A stretch of 64,000 nt of DNA from Acanthosepion pharaonis (GCA_903632075.3 CAHIKZ030000129.1:1142501-1206500), one strand, 5' to 3'. Counted from the stretch's first letter, positions 45,120 to 55,429 are shown. A program made the numbers and translations. Notes: generated by a model not told the origin, from the sequence alone.

Positions 45120-45970
45120 GTTACATTGGATGAAACACGTCACAAAGAAACCTTTCCAATTTTTCTATATACTGTTTGCTGATATACAAAATTATATATA
45201 TATATATATCATATCGATGTATCTTATTCATATCCATTATAATTATATATCTTTTACTCCTACCTCCATTTTATTCAACTCTACCTATCAATCTTTTATT
45301 CATATCTATATTTTGTTAATATCTATTCTTTATTTATATCTATATTTTCGTTTACATCTATTTATATTCATATCCATTTGAGTCTTTTCATATTCAATTA
45401 TATATTAGTATCAATCTTTGGAATCGTATCTGTTTACATAAAGCATTATCTTTTAATCTGTCTCATATATATATATATATATCTCGAGCTTTGTCCTTAT
45501 GATAATGGCTGTGAAATCAATAAATACATACATTTGAATCCATGATACTCGTTAATTGCTTACGTTTTTTCCCATCATTTTATCAACAGTTGTTATCATG
45601 GCGGAACAAGTAAAGCATTTCAAAGCGGGCTATACTAACTGCGTCTAAACTTCTGGTTAGCTTATATCTTTTGAATTTCAAAGTAGATATCAAAAAGGTT
45701 CGGTTCTTGTGCAACAGTCTACAGAAGACAGATATCACATTTCAAATACAGACATCAGTTTCATGCGAAAACGTTTTAGTTTGAGAATACATGTCGCTAA
45801 AAGAACAATTATGACACAAGAGGAGAATTTAACCCTAATTTTAGGCTGTGAGCTCTCTATCCTCAGTGAAAAGTAATAGTTCGAGAAAAAGATGCAATGG
45901 ACCTTCAAGATGAAGGCGATTATGGCTTTCTCATTACTTTATTATAAGTGAATTATAATAATATTTGGTA
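45120..45970. other. unassigned AT-rich sequence
   Basis: 45230-45400 is a degenerate TTCATATCTATATTTT-type repeat. The remainder shows nothing recognisable. Confidence 0.45.
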
Positions 45971-46154
45971 AAAATAGGAGCAATGTGAACGGTTTCTCCG
46001 CTGTAAATTCAGGGTTGCTGTTCTTCTAGATTGACTTCCGCCTAGGCCTTGAGGGACATGTCTACAATGTTATTTAGTCCATAGCTGATGGATGGGGATG
46101 AACAAGAGCTGGATTCATACATTTTCCACAGAAATAGCACCAAATGGTCGCAAC

Positions 46155-46245
46155 TGAAAAGGCTGAGTTTGAACTCGGGTTGCCGAGTACACTTCCTGCG
46201 CCGATGTCTGCTGCACTATCCACACATACCGCGGAATAATTGCCT
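46155..46245 (-). mobile_element. tRNA-derived SINE fragment
   Basis: The minus strand reads TGGATAGTGCAGCAGACATC as box-A region and GAGTTCAAACTC as box B, at roughly tRNA spacing. Confidence 0.5.
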
Positions 46246-46249
46246 TTGA

Positions 46250-47020
46250 TGAATTTACTTGGTAACAATGTCTCTTCGCATGTTCATATCTATTTATGTG
46301 TTTGTTCATATCTACCTATCTAAACATGTTCATATCTATCTCAGCCTGTACATTATCTATGGAGGTATTTTTTAAACATTATTTTTGCGAGCAAACATGG
46401 AAATGTATAGGTATGGTACTTGGACTATTTATTTATGAAACACTTCCCTGCCTATCACAACTGCGCCGACTTTTGCACCAAGTAACCCTTGGTATAAAAA
46501 AAAAAGAGCGAAAAAGCAAAAAAATAAAAAAAATAAAAAAAAAAATAAAAGAAAAAACCCCACAAAAAACAAAACGTAAAAAAGCAAAAGACACTGCCAG
46601 TTAATAATAATAATACGAAGAAGAAGAAATAAATGAAAATAAAAAATGCGTATTTTAGGATCAGGCTTCTTTTTATTCGGCAGCTGGCGATGGACAGGAG
46701 CAGCAATTGGTGAAAACACAGAATGGCCTTCTTGCTTATATTATTTAAGCTTATCAGATCTACCATATTTTGGATGAGGTATCAGTTGTCTAAATAAAGT
46801 ATTTTAGCTCTGGCTTGGTACCCTCATTCACTCGCACAACTACTCAGTTTCAAATTCATTCACTCTTTTTTTTTGGAGGGGGGCATGAGGCTTTTACTTT
46901 CTCTTACATACACCACGTCTGATTCATCGACTTTCTAAAAATTTATTTTCGGATTGGCTCGTTCGTTTATTTGCGCCTTTTCCTTTTGGTTTATTTATTT
47001 ATTTTGGTTTGCTTTTCATT
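46250..47020. other. unassigned sequence
   Basis: Includes an A-rich tract at 46495-46560. No gene is recognised. Confidence 0.4.
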
Positions 47021-47024
47021 TAGC

Positions 47025-47100
47025 TTTTTTTTTTTTTTAATCATATCACCCCAGGCAAGGCATTAAAGTCACTAAGACACAAGGGGAGTGACAGTGTGAA
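47025..47100 (-). mobile_element. LINE 3' end with poly(A)
   Basis: The minus strand reads CCCCTTGTGTCTTAGTGAC, then TGCCTTGCCTGGGGTGATAT and an A run. Same tail family as 17521-17755. Confidence 0.65.
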
Positions 47101-47124
47101 AGTATAAGAAAAACGTTTAGGTTT

Positions 47125-47555
47125 ATTTTCTTTTACGGCTTATCAACCTCAATGGGTTATTTAATGCCGATAAGATTTTTAGGATAGGTTCGCATGAACA
47201 GAATATATATTTTTAGTAAGTAATCAATTTGTGGATCAGGTGTTATTGATGTATTTTTGTAATGAGGGTTTTTAACGAGAATCAAACGTATTGCTGGTAA
47301 TGTTTTTTTTTTTTTTTTTCCAAAAATATATTGCTGGTATTTTTAATATAAAATTATATTTTTATACTTTCATAGGGTTCTAACCTCATTTTGGGGTTTA
47401 ACTATTTGCCCATAGTTGAGACACTAACAGGTGCTACCACCTCGGGTCAGGGAATCTGGGAACAACCGCAATTAAGAGGTCGTTCCACGCTTCTTAAAAC
47501 CTCCTGACCAGAGGCCTCGCTGCTGGATGTAGTTCATCGTCATACCCAGGACGCC
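47125..47555 (-). mobile_element. retroposon, copy of the 10697 family
   Basis: On the plus strand: TTTACGGCTTATCAACCTCA at the A-rich-tail side, TTGCTGGTAATG, GCCCATAGTTGAGAC, AACAGGTGCTACCACCTCGG, and GTTCATCGTCATACCCAGG at the 5' side. No clear target-site duplication. Confidence 0.8.
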
Positions 47556-47830
47556 TCATTGGGAGGGGGTCTTACCCCTCTGCAGAGGTACAGTTGGTGT
47601 ATTCTGAAGCCCCCAGTCGACAGGGCAGTAGGGGGGGGGGCAGAGATACATTATTAAGGAGCAAGAACAATAGAAGGGCAACCAAGAAGACAGTAGATAA
47701 CTATTTGACATTGCATTGAAATTTTTGAAGATCAATGTTGGCTGGATAGCATGGAGCCGGAAGAGAGTTCCACAAGCAAGAAAACAAATTGTTTGCATAA
47801 ATCTTAAGGTTACATCTAACCAATTAAACA
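47556..47830 (-). pseudogene. LINE ORF2 C-terminal fragment
   Basis: The minus strand gives GTLFRLHAIQPTLIFKNFN in one frame and LWNSLPA...NIDLQKFQCNVK in another. The nucleotide block ACATTGATCTTCAAA, then TTTAAATGCAATGTCAA-type and TTGCTCCTTAATAATG, matches 63080-63160 on the other strand. A short, 5'-truncated LINE piece. Confidence 0.6.
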
Positions 47831-47874
47831 TTGACATTTTTATCATTTTGATTCGTTCCTTTTCATTCTGTCTT

Positions 47875-48235
47875 ATGATATTTCTTTTGCTTTTCACTCC
47901 TTTTACTGTTCGTTCTTTTCCTCGTTTTTTCTTTCTTTCTTTCTTTCCGTCTTCCCCCCTTCTTTTATTCCTTATTTTTATAGTTTCCCCCCCTTATCAT
48001 TTTATCCCTTTCTTTCCTCTTTGCTTACTTTCTTGTTTTGCTGTGCCTGTTCTTCATTTTTTACTTCTTTTCTTTTTCTTCTTTCTTTCGTCATTTTTTC
48101 TCTTTTTTACTGTCTTTCTTTGTTTTTCTTCCTTTCATTTGTTTTCTTTTTCTTGCTTTCTTTCGCTTTCCTTTTTTTTATTCCACTATTTTATTCTTCT
48201 TCCTCTTCTCTTTCACTCTTCGTTCATTTAAAGAG
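47875..48235. repeat. polypyrimidine-rich block
   Basis: C/T-rich low-complexity sequence. Three overlapping open frames here are artefacts. Confidence 0.85.
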
Positions 48236-48434
48236 AAAACAATGTAATCATATAAACATAAACGCGCACTATGAGCTTATGACACACACGCATTATACAG
48301 GAGGAGTCAAAATTATGTTAACACTAGTATGAGACGAATTATTTGTTCAGAGTTTACTGAAGTCTCCACCTGTCCACCAGCAGGACTGATGCACAAAACC
48401 AGCGATCAACAGTACAATTAAGTGCCTTGACATA

Positions 48435-49346
48435 CAGTGCTGTTCGATAAAAGTGACTCACCTGATTTATTTTACTAAATGTTCTCTTCTCCGATGAAAC
48501 GAAAGTTGAGCTAAATTTAAAGGATAAGCGATCTAAAATCCGAAGAAGGAGCTTTGAAAGCTCTTTGAATTTAGCAGTATGTTCTGTCAAGCATCCGTTC
48601 AGTATAATGTTCTGGGGATGCTTTTCTTTTCATGGAACTGGTTTCTTAAAACCTATTGAAAAGACCCTCAGGAGCGAGCAGTACAAGAGAATTTTGGAGT
48701 CTTTTCTGCTCCCTTCTGCTGAAAGGGTGCAAATCGACCCCCACCAAGCTCATTTTTATGCAGGATAATGCTCCCTGTCAAAAATCAAAATTGATGAAGG
48801 AATACTTTGATGAGAAGCAGGTGAGTGTTATGACATGGCCGCCCCAATCCCCTGATCTCAACCCCATAGAAAACTTATGGAGCATTATAAAATACAGGCT
48901 CTGGAGAAAGCAGTTGATCAACAAAAAAGATTTGATTGTGAATTTCATATCCGAATGGAATTTAATGCTTGGAGATGATATTTGCCAGAACCTAATCAAG
49001 TCAATGCCAAAAAGGGTTGAAAAGGTTATTCAAAATAAAGGAGGAGCCATAGATTATTAAATATTTCGAACTATATTACCTATTATAAATAAAATATACC
49101 TCTGTTGTTCTTTATTTAAAGCAGTTCGGTTATATTACTAGTTGCAGGAAATAAGTGAGTCACTTTTTTTCCCCTCAATCTCATTTATATCCAAAATTAT
49201 AATTATCAATAGAATACCTTAGGGTGAGTAAGCTATTTTACTAGGTGGTCGGAAGGGGTCTTTATATTAGTAAGATTAAAAATTAGTTTGTCTCCAAAAA
49301 CAATTGGCGAAAAAATCAGGTGAGCCACTTTTATCGAACAGCACTG
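48435..49346 (+). mobile_element. Tc1-type transposon nested in a mariner
   Basis: Termini CAGTGCTGTTCGATAAAAGT (left) and the inverse of the same 20 bases at 49327-49346. Inner parts GACTCACCTGATTT / GGCTCACCTGATTT, with TA on both sides. 912 bp, internally deleted at the transposase 5' side. Confidence 0.95.
48477..49060 (+). pseudogene. Tc1 transposase, N-terminally deleted and frameshifted
   Basis: The frame starts NVLFSDETKVELNL, i.e. directly at the first catalytic Asp, right after the left inverted repeat. The N-terminal paired-type DNA-binding domain is gone. It continues IMFWGCFSFHGTGFLKPIEK, SEQYKRILESFLLPSAER and PHQAHF. A frameshift near 48764 leads to FMQDNAPCQKSKLMKEYF (second Asp) and TWPPQSPDLNPIENLWSIIK (catalytic Glu), ending SMPKRVEKVIQNKGGAIDY and stop at 49060. 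All three DDE residues are visible, but two lesions make it non-functional. Its long, coherent frames suggest a fairly recent insertion into the older mariner. Confidence 0.9.
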
Positions 49347-49779
49347 TACATTTCACGGAGAATTGATATTACATCTTTCATTCTGTCCTTGAGTTCTTCG
49401 AGGTCTCAAACTTTTTTGCTATACACGCGATTCTTTATCATACCCAAAAGAAAAAGTCACATAGTGTAATTGGCCCATATTTCTTTACAACCCCAACGGT
49501 GACTGCAAATCATTACTTACAAATGCTGCAAGAGTTTGCTATTGATAACATACCCCTACAAATCAGACGAGCAGGGTATTTCCAACAGGATGGTGTGTCG
49601 CCTCATTTTGTCGGTACTGTTTGCGCTTGTGTCGATTAAAGTTTCCTAAATCGTTGGCTAGGTCGAGGCGGGTCGTTGGCATGGCCACAACACTCCCTGG
49701 GTCTGACACTCTATGACTTCTGGTTATAGAGTATATATCGTGTATAGCAAAAAGTTAGAGAATGATTGCTCTTCTCTCT

Positions 49780-49821
<42 letters not shown>

Positions 49822-49825
49822 AACA

Positions 49826-49990
49826 TCCTTGATAATGGCTAACAGATTAGGCGAAAACACTCGGATCCACAGATCATTTGGAGCGTTTTCACACATATGA
49901 ATGTACGAATGCAAGGAAAATTTAATAAAAAGCTTAATCGCCTTGTCAATCGTCTTCAATGAAACATAGGGATTGCTGACCCAATATACA
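49826..49990 (+). mobile_element. PLE-like terminal repeat
   Basis: CCTTGATAATGGCTAACAGA, then TTAGGCGAAAACACTCGG is hammerhead-like (GCTAA/TTAGGC stem followed by GAAAAC) but degraded. The 3' part TAAAAAGCTTAATCGCCTTG, then TCAATCGTCTTCAATGAAAC matches the right arm of 52262-52418. Confidence 0.55.
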
Positions 49991-49999
49991 ATTATTGAA

Positions 50000-50250
50000 T
50001 ATTACAGTATTATAGGTTTAGGCTCGGTACAGTCACTGGTAATCTATGGTGTCTGGATAAACATTAGCCTCCCAAATACGTCAATTTTTCATATAAGACT
50101 CTGAAGATACTTTTGAGGTATTTAGTGGTTGGGAGTAATGACGTCTTATACACCAACAAATAGGGTATTTAGAAGAACCGGAAAAAAACAACCCTAATAG
50201 TTCTACGTTCGTTGTATTCCAAATAATCGAAAACGTCTTTCTCATTGACA
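50000..50250. other. unassigned sequence
   Basis: No recognisable feature. Confidence 0.4.
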
Positions 50251-50255
50251 CACGT

Positions 50256-50726
50256 CATCTCGAAAGTAATACCTCCCCTTATTATAGTGATTCACAATGT
50301 CAAAGGCAGATGTTGGATGTAGGGGTTTGAACTTGTTATTGATATCAATGCGGTAAATTGTCGTTTCACATGGAAGTGCGTACGAAGTAGTCATGTCTCA
50401 TTAATTTCCTCCACGTAAAAAAAAAAAAAAAAAAAAAAAATATATATATAATAAATTGGTCCCACCGACATTTACCGATGCTTGTTGAAGGTTAACGGAG
50501 ACGAAACTCTGAATGTGAGTACAGTTAAGCGTTGGGTAAAGCGTTTCAGCAGTGTCAACATTTATAAGTTCTGGCCGACCATACACAACCCACAGAAAGA
50601 AGAACGCCTCCAAAATGCATAGCGAATTGTGGCAACTAGAAATAATAACAGATAGTGTTTGGTAACGGAAAAACATGCAGTATCGAACTGTGTATCTAAA
50701 TAAATAGAAGGCATTACTTTCGGAGA
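50256..50726 (+). mobile_element. mariner-like deletion derivative retaining a transposase N-terminus
   Basis: Left end ATCTCGAAAGTAATACCTCC and right end inverse ATCTCCGAAAGTAATGCC. Inside, the plus strand gives MSKADVG near 50295 and, in a later frame, NGDETLNVSTVKRWVKRFSS, the second helix-turn-helix of a mariner transposase. An A run followed by TATATA interrupts the frame near 50420, and the catalytic domain is absent. Confidence 0.7.
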
Positions 50727-50854
50727 TATATATATATATATTTCTTATCACTATAAAAGTTATTTTTAATGGTTAGCATGTCATTAGTTGATTCTATCCA
50801 TTTTTTTTTTTTTTTTTTTTATTGAACAGTCAAAAAAAAAAAAATTAACAACAC

Positions 50855-50866
50855 ATATATATATAT

Positions 50867-50923
<57 letters not shown>

Positions 50924-50924
50924 A
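50855..50924. repeat. (TA)n microsatellite
   Basis: Compound TA/CA tract ending in CACACACA. Confidence 0.95.
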
Positions 50925-50929
50925 GCCAC

Positions 50930-51082
50930 TAATCTTCCACTTGGTTGGTATGCCACTAGCGTTTACCGCTGGTGGACCGCTATCAGGCCGCCGGCGTGAT
51001 CGTCTCGGCAATATTACCATTGGCGGATCGCTAGAGGTTCGTCGGTGGCTGTCAACAGAGGAGCGCTGGGCCACTAGCGGCT

Positions 51083-51085
<3 letters not shown>
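50930..51085. repeat. GC-rich inverted segment between two (TA)n tracts
   Basis: CACACACAAGCCACTA on the left and TAGCGGCTTGTGTGTG on the right are inverses, each passing into a (TA)n tract. The interior repeats GCCACTAGCG, CCGCTGGTGG, CCGCTATC and CGCTAGAGG motifs and is far more GC-rich than its surroundings. Confidence 0.75.
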
Positions 51086-51126
<41 letters not shown>

Positions 51127-51129
<3 letters not shown>

Positions 51130-51667
51130 TGGGCCAAAAGTAGATATGCACTTTACAGTTTTTTTTTTTTTTGTTTTTATTACATTTACATTTGTTTAAC
51201 ATTTAATCTCCTAAGTACTCGAAATGTCTTCCTTTAACCTTGCAACGTTTCTCGAACCCGTCCAGAAAGCTGGGACTCACAGTACGAGACAAATTCCGAT
51301 TCGCAACATTGTCAATAAATGCTTACAAGATGAACTCTTAATTCGTCTTATGTTTGGGGATTTTTTTCTCATAAACCTTATTCTTTACTTCGCCCTCCAA
51401 AAAGAAGTCCATTGGTATTAAGTCAGGTGAACGTGGAGGCCATTCAATGCTGCCCCGTTGTCCTATCCAACGTCGTGGGAAGGTTTCATCAAAGTAGTCC
51501 CTTACTGCCAAAGCATGAGAAGGAGGTGCCCCATCTTGTTGAAAAAACAATTCGGCGAAGTAAGCTCTGGTTCTGAATTGTGGCACGATCACGTAAAATA
51601 AATAAATAAAAATGTCATGTCAGTATATAAATAATTAAACAATTGTATACCTACTTTTAGCTAACCC
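51127..51667 (-). mobile_element. mariner deletion derivative
   Basis: Ends TGGTGGGCCAAAAGTAGATA and inverse GGGTTAGCTAAAAGTAGGTA, with TA on both sides. The minus strand retains IVPQFRTRAYFAELFFQQDG, APPSHALAVRDYFDETFPRR, WIGQRGSIEWPPRSPDLIPM and DFFLEGEVKNKVYEKK, then after a shift ELRVHLVS and SGRVRETLQG. This includes the second catalytic Asp (QQDGAPP) and the third (SPDLxPMDFF), but the N-terminal half is deleted and the frame is shifted near 51345. Confidence 0.9.
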
Positions 51668-51689
51668 TACACACACACACACACATATA

Positions 51690-51930
51690 TATTGTCGAGA
51701 CAAGGCGATAAAGCCACTAAAACGCAATAGATTAATGAGAGTGGAAGAAACCGAGGAAAAAAAACCCATAAAAGAACAGGATTCAAGGAGACAGAAAATG
51801 ACGAATGATGCTGGATTTTAGTTTGTGAAGTTTGTAGATGAAAGTACGAATAAGGTAGACAGTTCCACAGGCGGTAAGTGCGAGAGAAGATATAATAGAG
51901 TTTACGGTTATATCTAGCAATTTCAACAAT
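51690..51930 (-). repeat. decayed LINE 3' segment
   Basis: CAAGGCGATAAAGCCACTAAAACGC is a diverged form of the LINE 3' terminus at 17540. The adjacent GTAGACAGTTCCACAGGCGG resembles the segment encoding LWNSLPA read in reverse. Weak. Confidence 0.45.
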
Positions 51931-51949
51931 TACATATATATTTATGTAC

Positions 51950-52212
51950 GAGTTTAAAATAAGATATAGAAATTTGACAAATGGAAAACGGTTTATTGAA
52001 ACTAGATTTGATTACGCGTTTCACCTTTCTAGGCTTCATCACATACATAAAAGAAAGAAAAAAATGTGTGTATGTGTATATGCTTAAACAATGAAATTGT
52101 ACTTTTCCGTAATTTATGTAAACATACACACAAATACACCTTTCTTTTTGTTTTTGGATCTGATGAAGCCTAGAAAGGTCAAACACGTAATCAAATCTAG
52201 GTTCAATTAAAC
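51950..52212. mobile_element. head-to-head PLE-like terminal repeats
   Basis: The inverse block at 51995-52034 and the direct block at 52163-52201 share GATGAAGCCTAGAAAGGT, AAAC, CGTAATCAAATCTAG. Each has a hammerhead-like core: GCCT-AGAA-AGGT stem and GAAAC on the minus strand at 52010-52034; CTGATGA and the same stem, but CAAAC, on the plus strand at 52161. In the plus copy GAT/ATC can form the base of stem I. About 125 bp of unrelated sequence separates them. Confidence 0.72.
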
Positions 52213-52218
52213 ACACAC

Positions 52219-52258
<40 letters not shown>

Positions 52259-52261
52259 CTT

Positions 52262-52418
52262 CATTAAAACGACAGACAAAGTACTACGATTAATCTTTTT
52301 ACTTAATTTTTCTGTTCGAACAAGTGTTTTCTTTTCTGGACACAAAAGAAAAAACACTTGTTCGAATCAAAAAAATTAAATAAAAAGATTAATCGTATAC
52401 CTTGTCTGTCGTCTTAAA
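52262..52418. mobile_element. palindromic PLE-like terminus
   Basis: Arms of about 70 bp share CGACAGACAA, ACGATTAATCTTTTTA, TTAATTTTT, TTCGAACAAGTGTTTTCTTT, with about 10 bp between. The right arm is related to 49826-49990. Confidence 0.78.
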
Positions 52419-52472
52419 TGAAACATGTATAAATGAAGGATTATTGTCTAAATACACACATTAATATGTGTG

Positions 52473-52480
<8 letters not shown>

Positions 52481-52530
<50 letters not shown>
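52481..52530. repeat. (TA)n microsatellite
   Basis: About 25 TA repeats. Confidence 0.96.
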
Positions 52531-52533
<3 letters not shown>

Positions 52534-52559
52534 ATATGTCAAGAATAATTTTTACGAAA

Positions 52560-53000
52560 ATCTATGGATCTTTTGCCGTGTCATAGATTTTCTTTATGTT
52601 CTATATTTACAAACATTTGTCAAATAAGAGTCGGTGTAAACAAAATTGCAATTTTAATAGCTACTCTATCATCGAGAGGGCGGACACACCATACAAATTA
52701 GCTATAAAAGTAGGATACTGAATTGCTTACGGATATATATTTTAATAAACAAGTTAAATTCTATATGAGAGTCTAGAGATTGTGCGAATAAATTTAGTGG
52801 GATTATAATAACCGTTTGCTGCGCAAATTACGCATATTTTTTCGTCTCTTTGTTAAGAATTTGGAAATATTTTCTCTTTGAAAGAATTTTGACTTTTTGT
52901 CCGTTATAAGTCTGTATTACGACATTTGAATTAAAATAAATTGAGGGATATAAATCTTTGGATGATTGAGGAAATAAAAGTTCCAAAACATGTACCAACA
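52560..53000. other. unassigned AT-rich sequence, possible PLE flank
   Basis: No motif is recognised. It precedes the hammerhead at 53123 and may be the rest of that terminal repeat. Confidence 0.35.
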
Positions 53001-53017
53001 TTCTATCTTTTTTCACG

Positions 53018-53020
<3 letters not shown>

Positions 53021-53085
<65 letters not shown>
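53021..53085. repeat. (TA)n microsatellite
   Basis: More than 30 uninterrupted TA repeats. Confidence 0.97.
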
Positions 53086-53087
<2 letters not shown>

Positions 53088-53122
53088 TGTAGTTTACTGC
53101 TACCAGCAAGCAGAAATATTTC

Positions 53123-53163
53123 TCCTCCCGATGATGGCCACTTTGGCCGAAACTAGTCGAGGA
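53123..53163 (+). ncRNA. type I hammerhead ribozyme motif
   Basis: TCCTC (53123-53127), CCGATGA (53128-53134), T, GGCC (53136-53139), loop ACTTT, GGCC (53145-53148), GAAA (53149-53152), C-TA-G, UC cleavage site (53157-53158), then GAGGA (53159-53163). TCCTC and GAGGA pair exactly and abut the core on both sides, which gives stem I of a type I hammerhead. Stem II has four GC pairs. Stem III is minimal (A-U, C-G), as in PLE ribozymes. The only core departure is C for U at the second core base. It probably sat in a Penelope-like terminal repeat and cleaves its own transcript after C53158. Confidence 0.8.
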
Positions 53164-53292
53164 ATCTAAATGAAATAATAAAAAAAAAAACAAAAAACGA
53201 AAGAATATTAATCTACAACCCAGTGTGTCTAAAGATTTTAATTTTTTAATTTTTTTTTTATTGTTCAATATATATATATATATATATATATA

Positions 53293-53580
53293 ATGAAAGC
53301 AGAGTCCTTAGAAATCCACAGGCAATATTTTATTTCATGGGATTTGACCGACCCCGAATCTTCAGACCAAGAATTTTATAACACGAAGGCGACATGATTA
53401 ACTTAATTTTTTAAAAAAATACGTTTAAGAAGTCATGTAACCATTTCCAGTATAAGATTAAAAAGATATTAAAGACATAAAAATTCAAGAAATTGTGGAT
53501 TAAAGCTGAAAGATTGCTGTAAAATAATTCCTGTGAAATAAAATATTACCATGGATTTCTAAAGTCTCCGCTTTCATCAT
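53293..53580. mobile_element. inverted-repeat PLE-like terminus
   Basis: Left arm ATGAAAGCAGAGTCCTTAGA, AATCCA, AATATTTTATTTCA; right arm 53529-53578 is its inverse. The interior minus strand carries CTGAAGATTCGGGGTCGGTC, a CUGANGA-type start without a clear GAAA half. Confidence 0.65.
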
Positions 53581-53632
53581 CATTATATTTGCTCTGATCT
53601 TACATTGAACTCTCTTTGGATTTATCCCTACA

Positions 53633-53670
<38 letters not shown>

Positions 53671-53724
53671 ATGGGGTGCCGCAGCAGACATGGTATTTCT
53701 TGGGCAAATAGCTTGGCTTAGAGT

Positions 53725-53800
53725 TTTCCCTTCTCCTAGACCGGTTGCTAACCAAGCTTATAGAACCCAGTCTTTCCTCTGCTAGTTACCCATAGCAAGG
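53725..53800. repeat. SINE-like fragment, related to 9658-9735
   Basis: TAGACCGGTTGCTAACCAAG, then TATAGAACCCAGTCTTTCCT and TTACCCATAGC, as at 9658. Confidence 0.5.
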
Positions 53801-53879
53801 TGGGGGGGAGTTTTATTTCATTAACGTTATTTTTAGTTGATACCCATATTTGAGTGGGTGCAATGTTTATTTATTTTTG

Positions 53880-54022
53880 CTTACCGGCCTGAATAATCGG
53901 GAAATCTTATTAAAGAAAAACACGCGCTCTCCGTTAGAATGGATGTGGACGCAGGTTCGAATCCTGTCGGATAGTGCATATTTTTCTTTAATAAGATCTT
54001 CGAGGATTCAGGCCGATAGACG
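53880..54022. mobile_element. fold-back element with tRNA-like loop, copy 2
   Basis: Arms TACCGGCCTGAAT...CTTATTAAAGAAAAA (53882-53924) and the inverse at 53977-54020. The loop holds GCAGGTTCGAATCCTGTC, a perfect T-arm/box B. The D-arm and anticodon region are reduced to a short remnant. Arms share ACCGGCCTGAAT with copies 1 and 3. Confidence 0.78.
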
Positions 54023-54224
54023 AAAATAAAAATACTAAATAAACGGGGTGTCTAAATATGAGCAAAAAGGACGTTTAAAGTGATAAATTCTGTCGTATTA
54101 ATAAATAAAAACATCCATTACTTCTTTATAAATTGTATATGTATATCTTGGCTGTCAACACGCAAATGGTACAAAATCTACCTACACGCATGAAAGAAAT
54201 TGCACACACGAAGATGACTCTTGA

Positions 54225-54710
54225 GTCCTGACAGAGTTTTAAATACTCTGCTACAGATAACATACATGGGGATTAGGTGCATCAGGTACACGTTCTCCAT
54301 GCCTACGCAAATGAATCACTAAACGAGAGAGAGAGATTCGCCCACACGAGTCACAGGTGTGACATTCCTTACTCTATATTTGAGTGTTAAGGTAAACCAG
54401 ACTCGCCCTTTCTGGCAGCACGCTTTATTTGCTGAAGTTTGATTCAACATGATTCAAACTCTCTGATAGAATGATAGATGGTGACTCTCCAGCCAGGTCT
54501 TGTTGAAGGCATTTCTTCACAATTTTCCACAGGAATGGCAGTATCCTTCAAAGACTTTTTGAGACAGTCTTTGAAATCTCAACCTTGGCTTGCACTGACG
54601 ACGCTCATCAATGGAGATTTCTCCAGAAAACAGCTACTTGGGAATGCGGTCAACATCCATGCAGAGAAGGTGACTAGACCAGCGAAGGCGAAAGCCGAGG
54701 ATCAGGCTCT
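54225..54710 (-). pseudogene. LINE ORF2 3' end: reverse-transcriptase tail and C2H2 finger
   Basis: The minus strand reads LRWSSHLLCMDVDRIPK, stop, LFSGEISIDERRQCKPRLRF. After a frameshift it reads FKDCLKKSLKDTAIPVENCE, PSTRPGWRVTIYHSIREFES, then past another stop NKACCQKGR and NVTPVTRVGESLSL, the remains of a finger (HTCDSCGR in another frame) with LRRHGERVP. This is the standard C-terminal tail of a non-LTR retrotransposon: RWxGHVxRMxxxRxPKQLLxGE...RPxWRxxV...C2H2. One stop replaces the usual Gln in PKQL and there are at least two shifts, so it is dead. Confidence 0.8.
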
Positions 54711-54724
54711 CAATACTATTATTA

Positions 54725-54955
54725 ATAATTAAAAAAATAATTACTTCTTTAGAAATTATATAAGTAATTTGATTTGAATAATTTCACATAGTAAAGCGAG
54801 TATAGAACAAGAATCCTCAACAGAATGCAGAAAGCACTGGACGGCCATTTCATCATTTTTGTTGCTCTTGGGGGTGGTTCCTGTGCGTTATGTATACTTG
54901 GATAAGTATCACCACCGGAATTAAGAATAGCTGCACTATATTAAGTCTACTTAGT
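54725..54955. other. unassigned sequence
   Basis: No recognisable feature. Confidence 0.4.
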
Positions 54956-54964
54956 TTCCTCTAC

Positions 54965-55110
54965 GACACCGAGCCCCGCTGTTACAGTGTTATGACGCTT
55001 GCGTTGTATCGTAACGGCCAGAGTTCGATTCTCGGTAGTGGGTGCGGACTGCGTATGAGTCCCCCAAAAGGACGGAACGCCCGTGGAATGCTTTCTGCTG
55101 AGCTGTATTC
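54965..55110 (+). mobile_element. tRNA-derived SINE
   Basis: CCCCGCTGTTACAGTGTTAT at the box-A position and CAGAGTTCGATTCTCGG as box B about 45 bp later. A GC-rich body with CCCCCAAAAGGACGGAAC follows. The acceptor ends do not pair, so it is SINE rather than tRNA. Confidence 0.55.
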
Positions 55111-55138
55111 TTCTAGACCCGATGAATTATTATGTGAG

Positions 55139-55175
<37 letters not shown>

Positions 55176-55351
55176 GCACACACACGTGTGTGTAATAGTA
55201 ATTTTAACCACTCGAGAAAAATCTTTACCTGTGTGTAGTGCAAATGGTCACTAAAAATGCACGGCTTTTAACCTCTTCCCAAAATTCCTGTGTAAATTCC
55301 AACTCCCTATTTTTGCGTAAAAGACTGCTCATAGAAACTCTCACTACACTG

Positions 55352-55357
<6 letters not shown>

Positions 55358-55418
<61 letters not shown>

Positions 55419-55420
55419 CA
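55358..55420. repeat. (TA)n microsatellite
   Basis: About 28 TA repeats followed by CACACA. Confidence 0.96.
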
Positions 55421-55429
55421 CATGAAGGT

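Larger units (their letters stand above)
48298..49775. mobile_element. chimeric head-to-head mariner, host of a nested Tc1
   Basis: It begins CAGGAGGAGTCAAAATTATG after TA. The minus strand carries the transposase C-terminal part to 48430, then the Tc1 insertion, then the rest (NRVYSK...DLEELKDRMKDV) to about 49475. The plus strand from 49480 encodes YFFTTPTVTANHYLQM, FQQDGVSPHF, NRWLGRGG and LTLYDFWL, ending at a VYSKKLEN-like stretch near 49770. The junction between the two orientations is the same as at 7811-7815. Removing the Tc1 rejoins AAGGCACTTAA to CATTTCACGG, colinear with the C-terminal region of 7535-8075. Confidence 0.85.

Noticed and set aside
45480..45545. Possible hammerhead core (ATGATAATGGCTGTGAAATC)
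   Set aside because: No CUGANGA box and no stem II pairing; the resemblance is only to TGATAATGGC.
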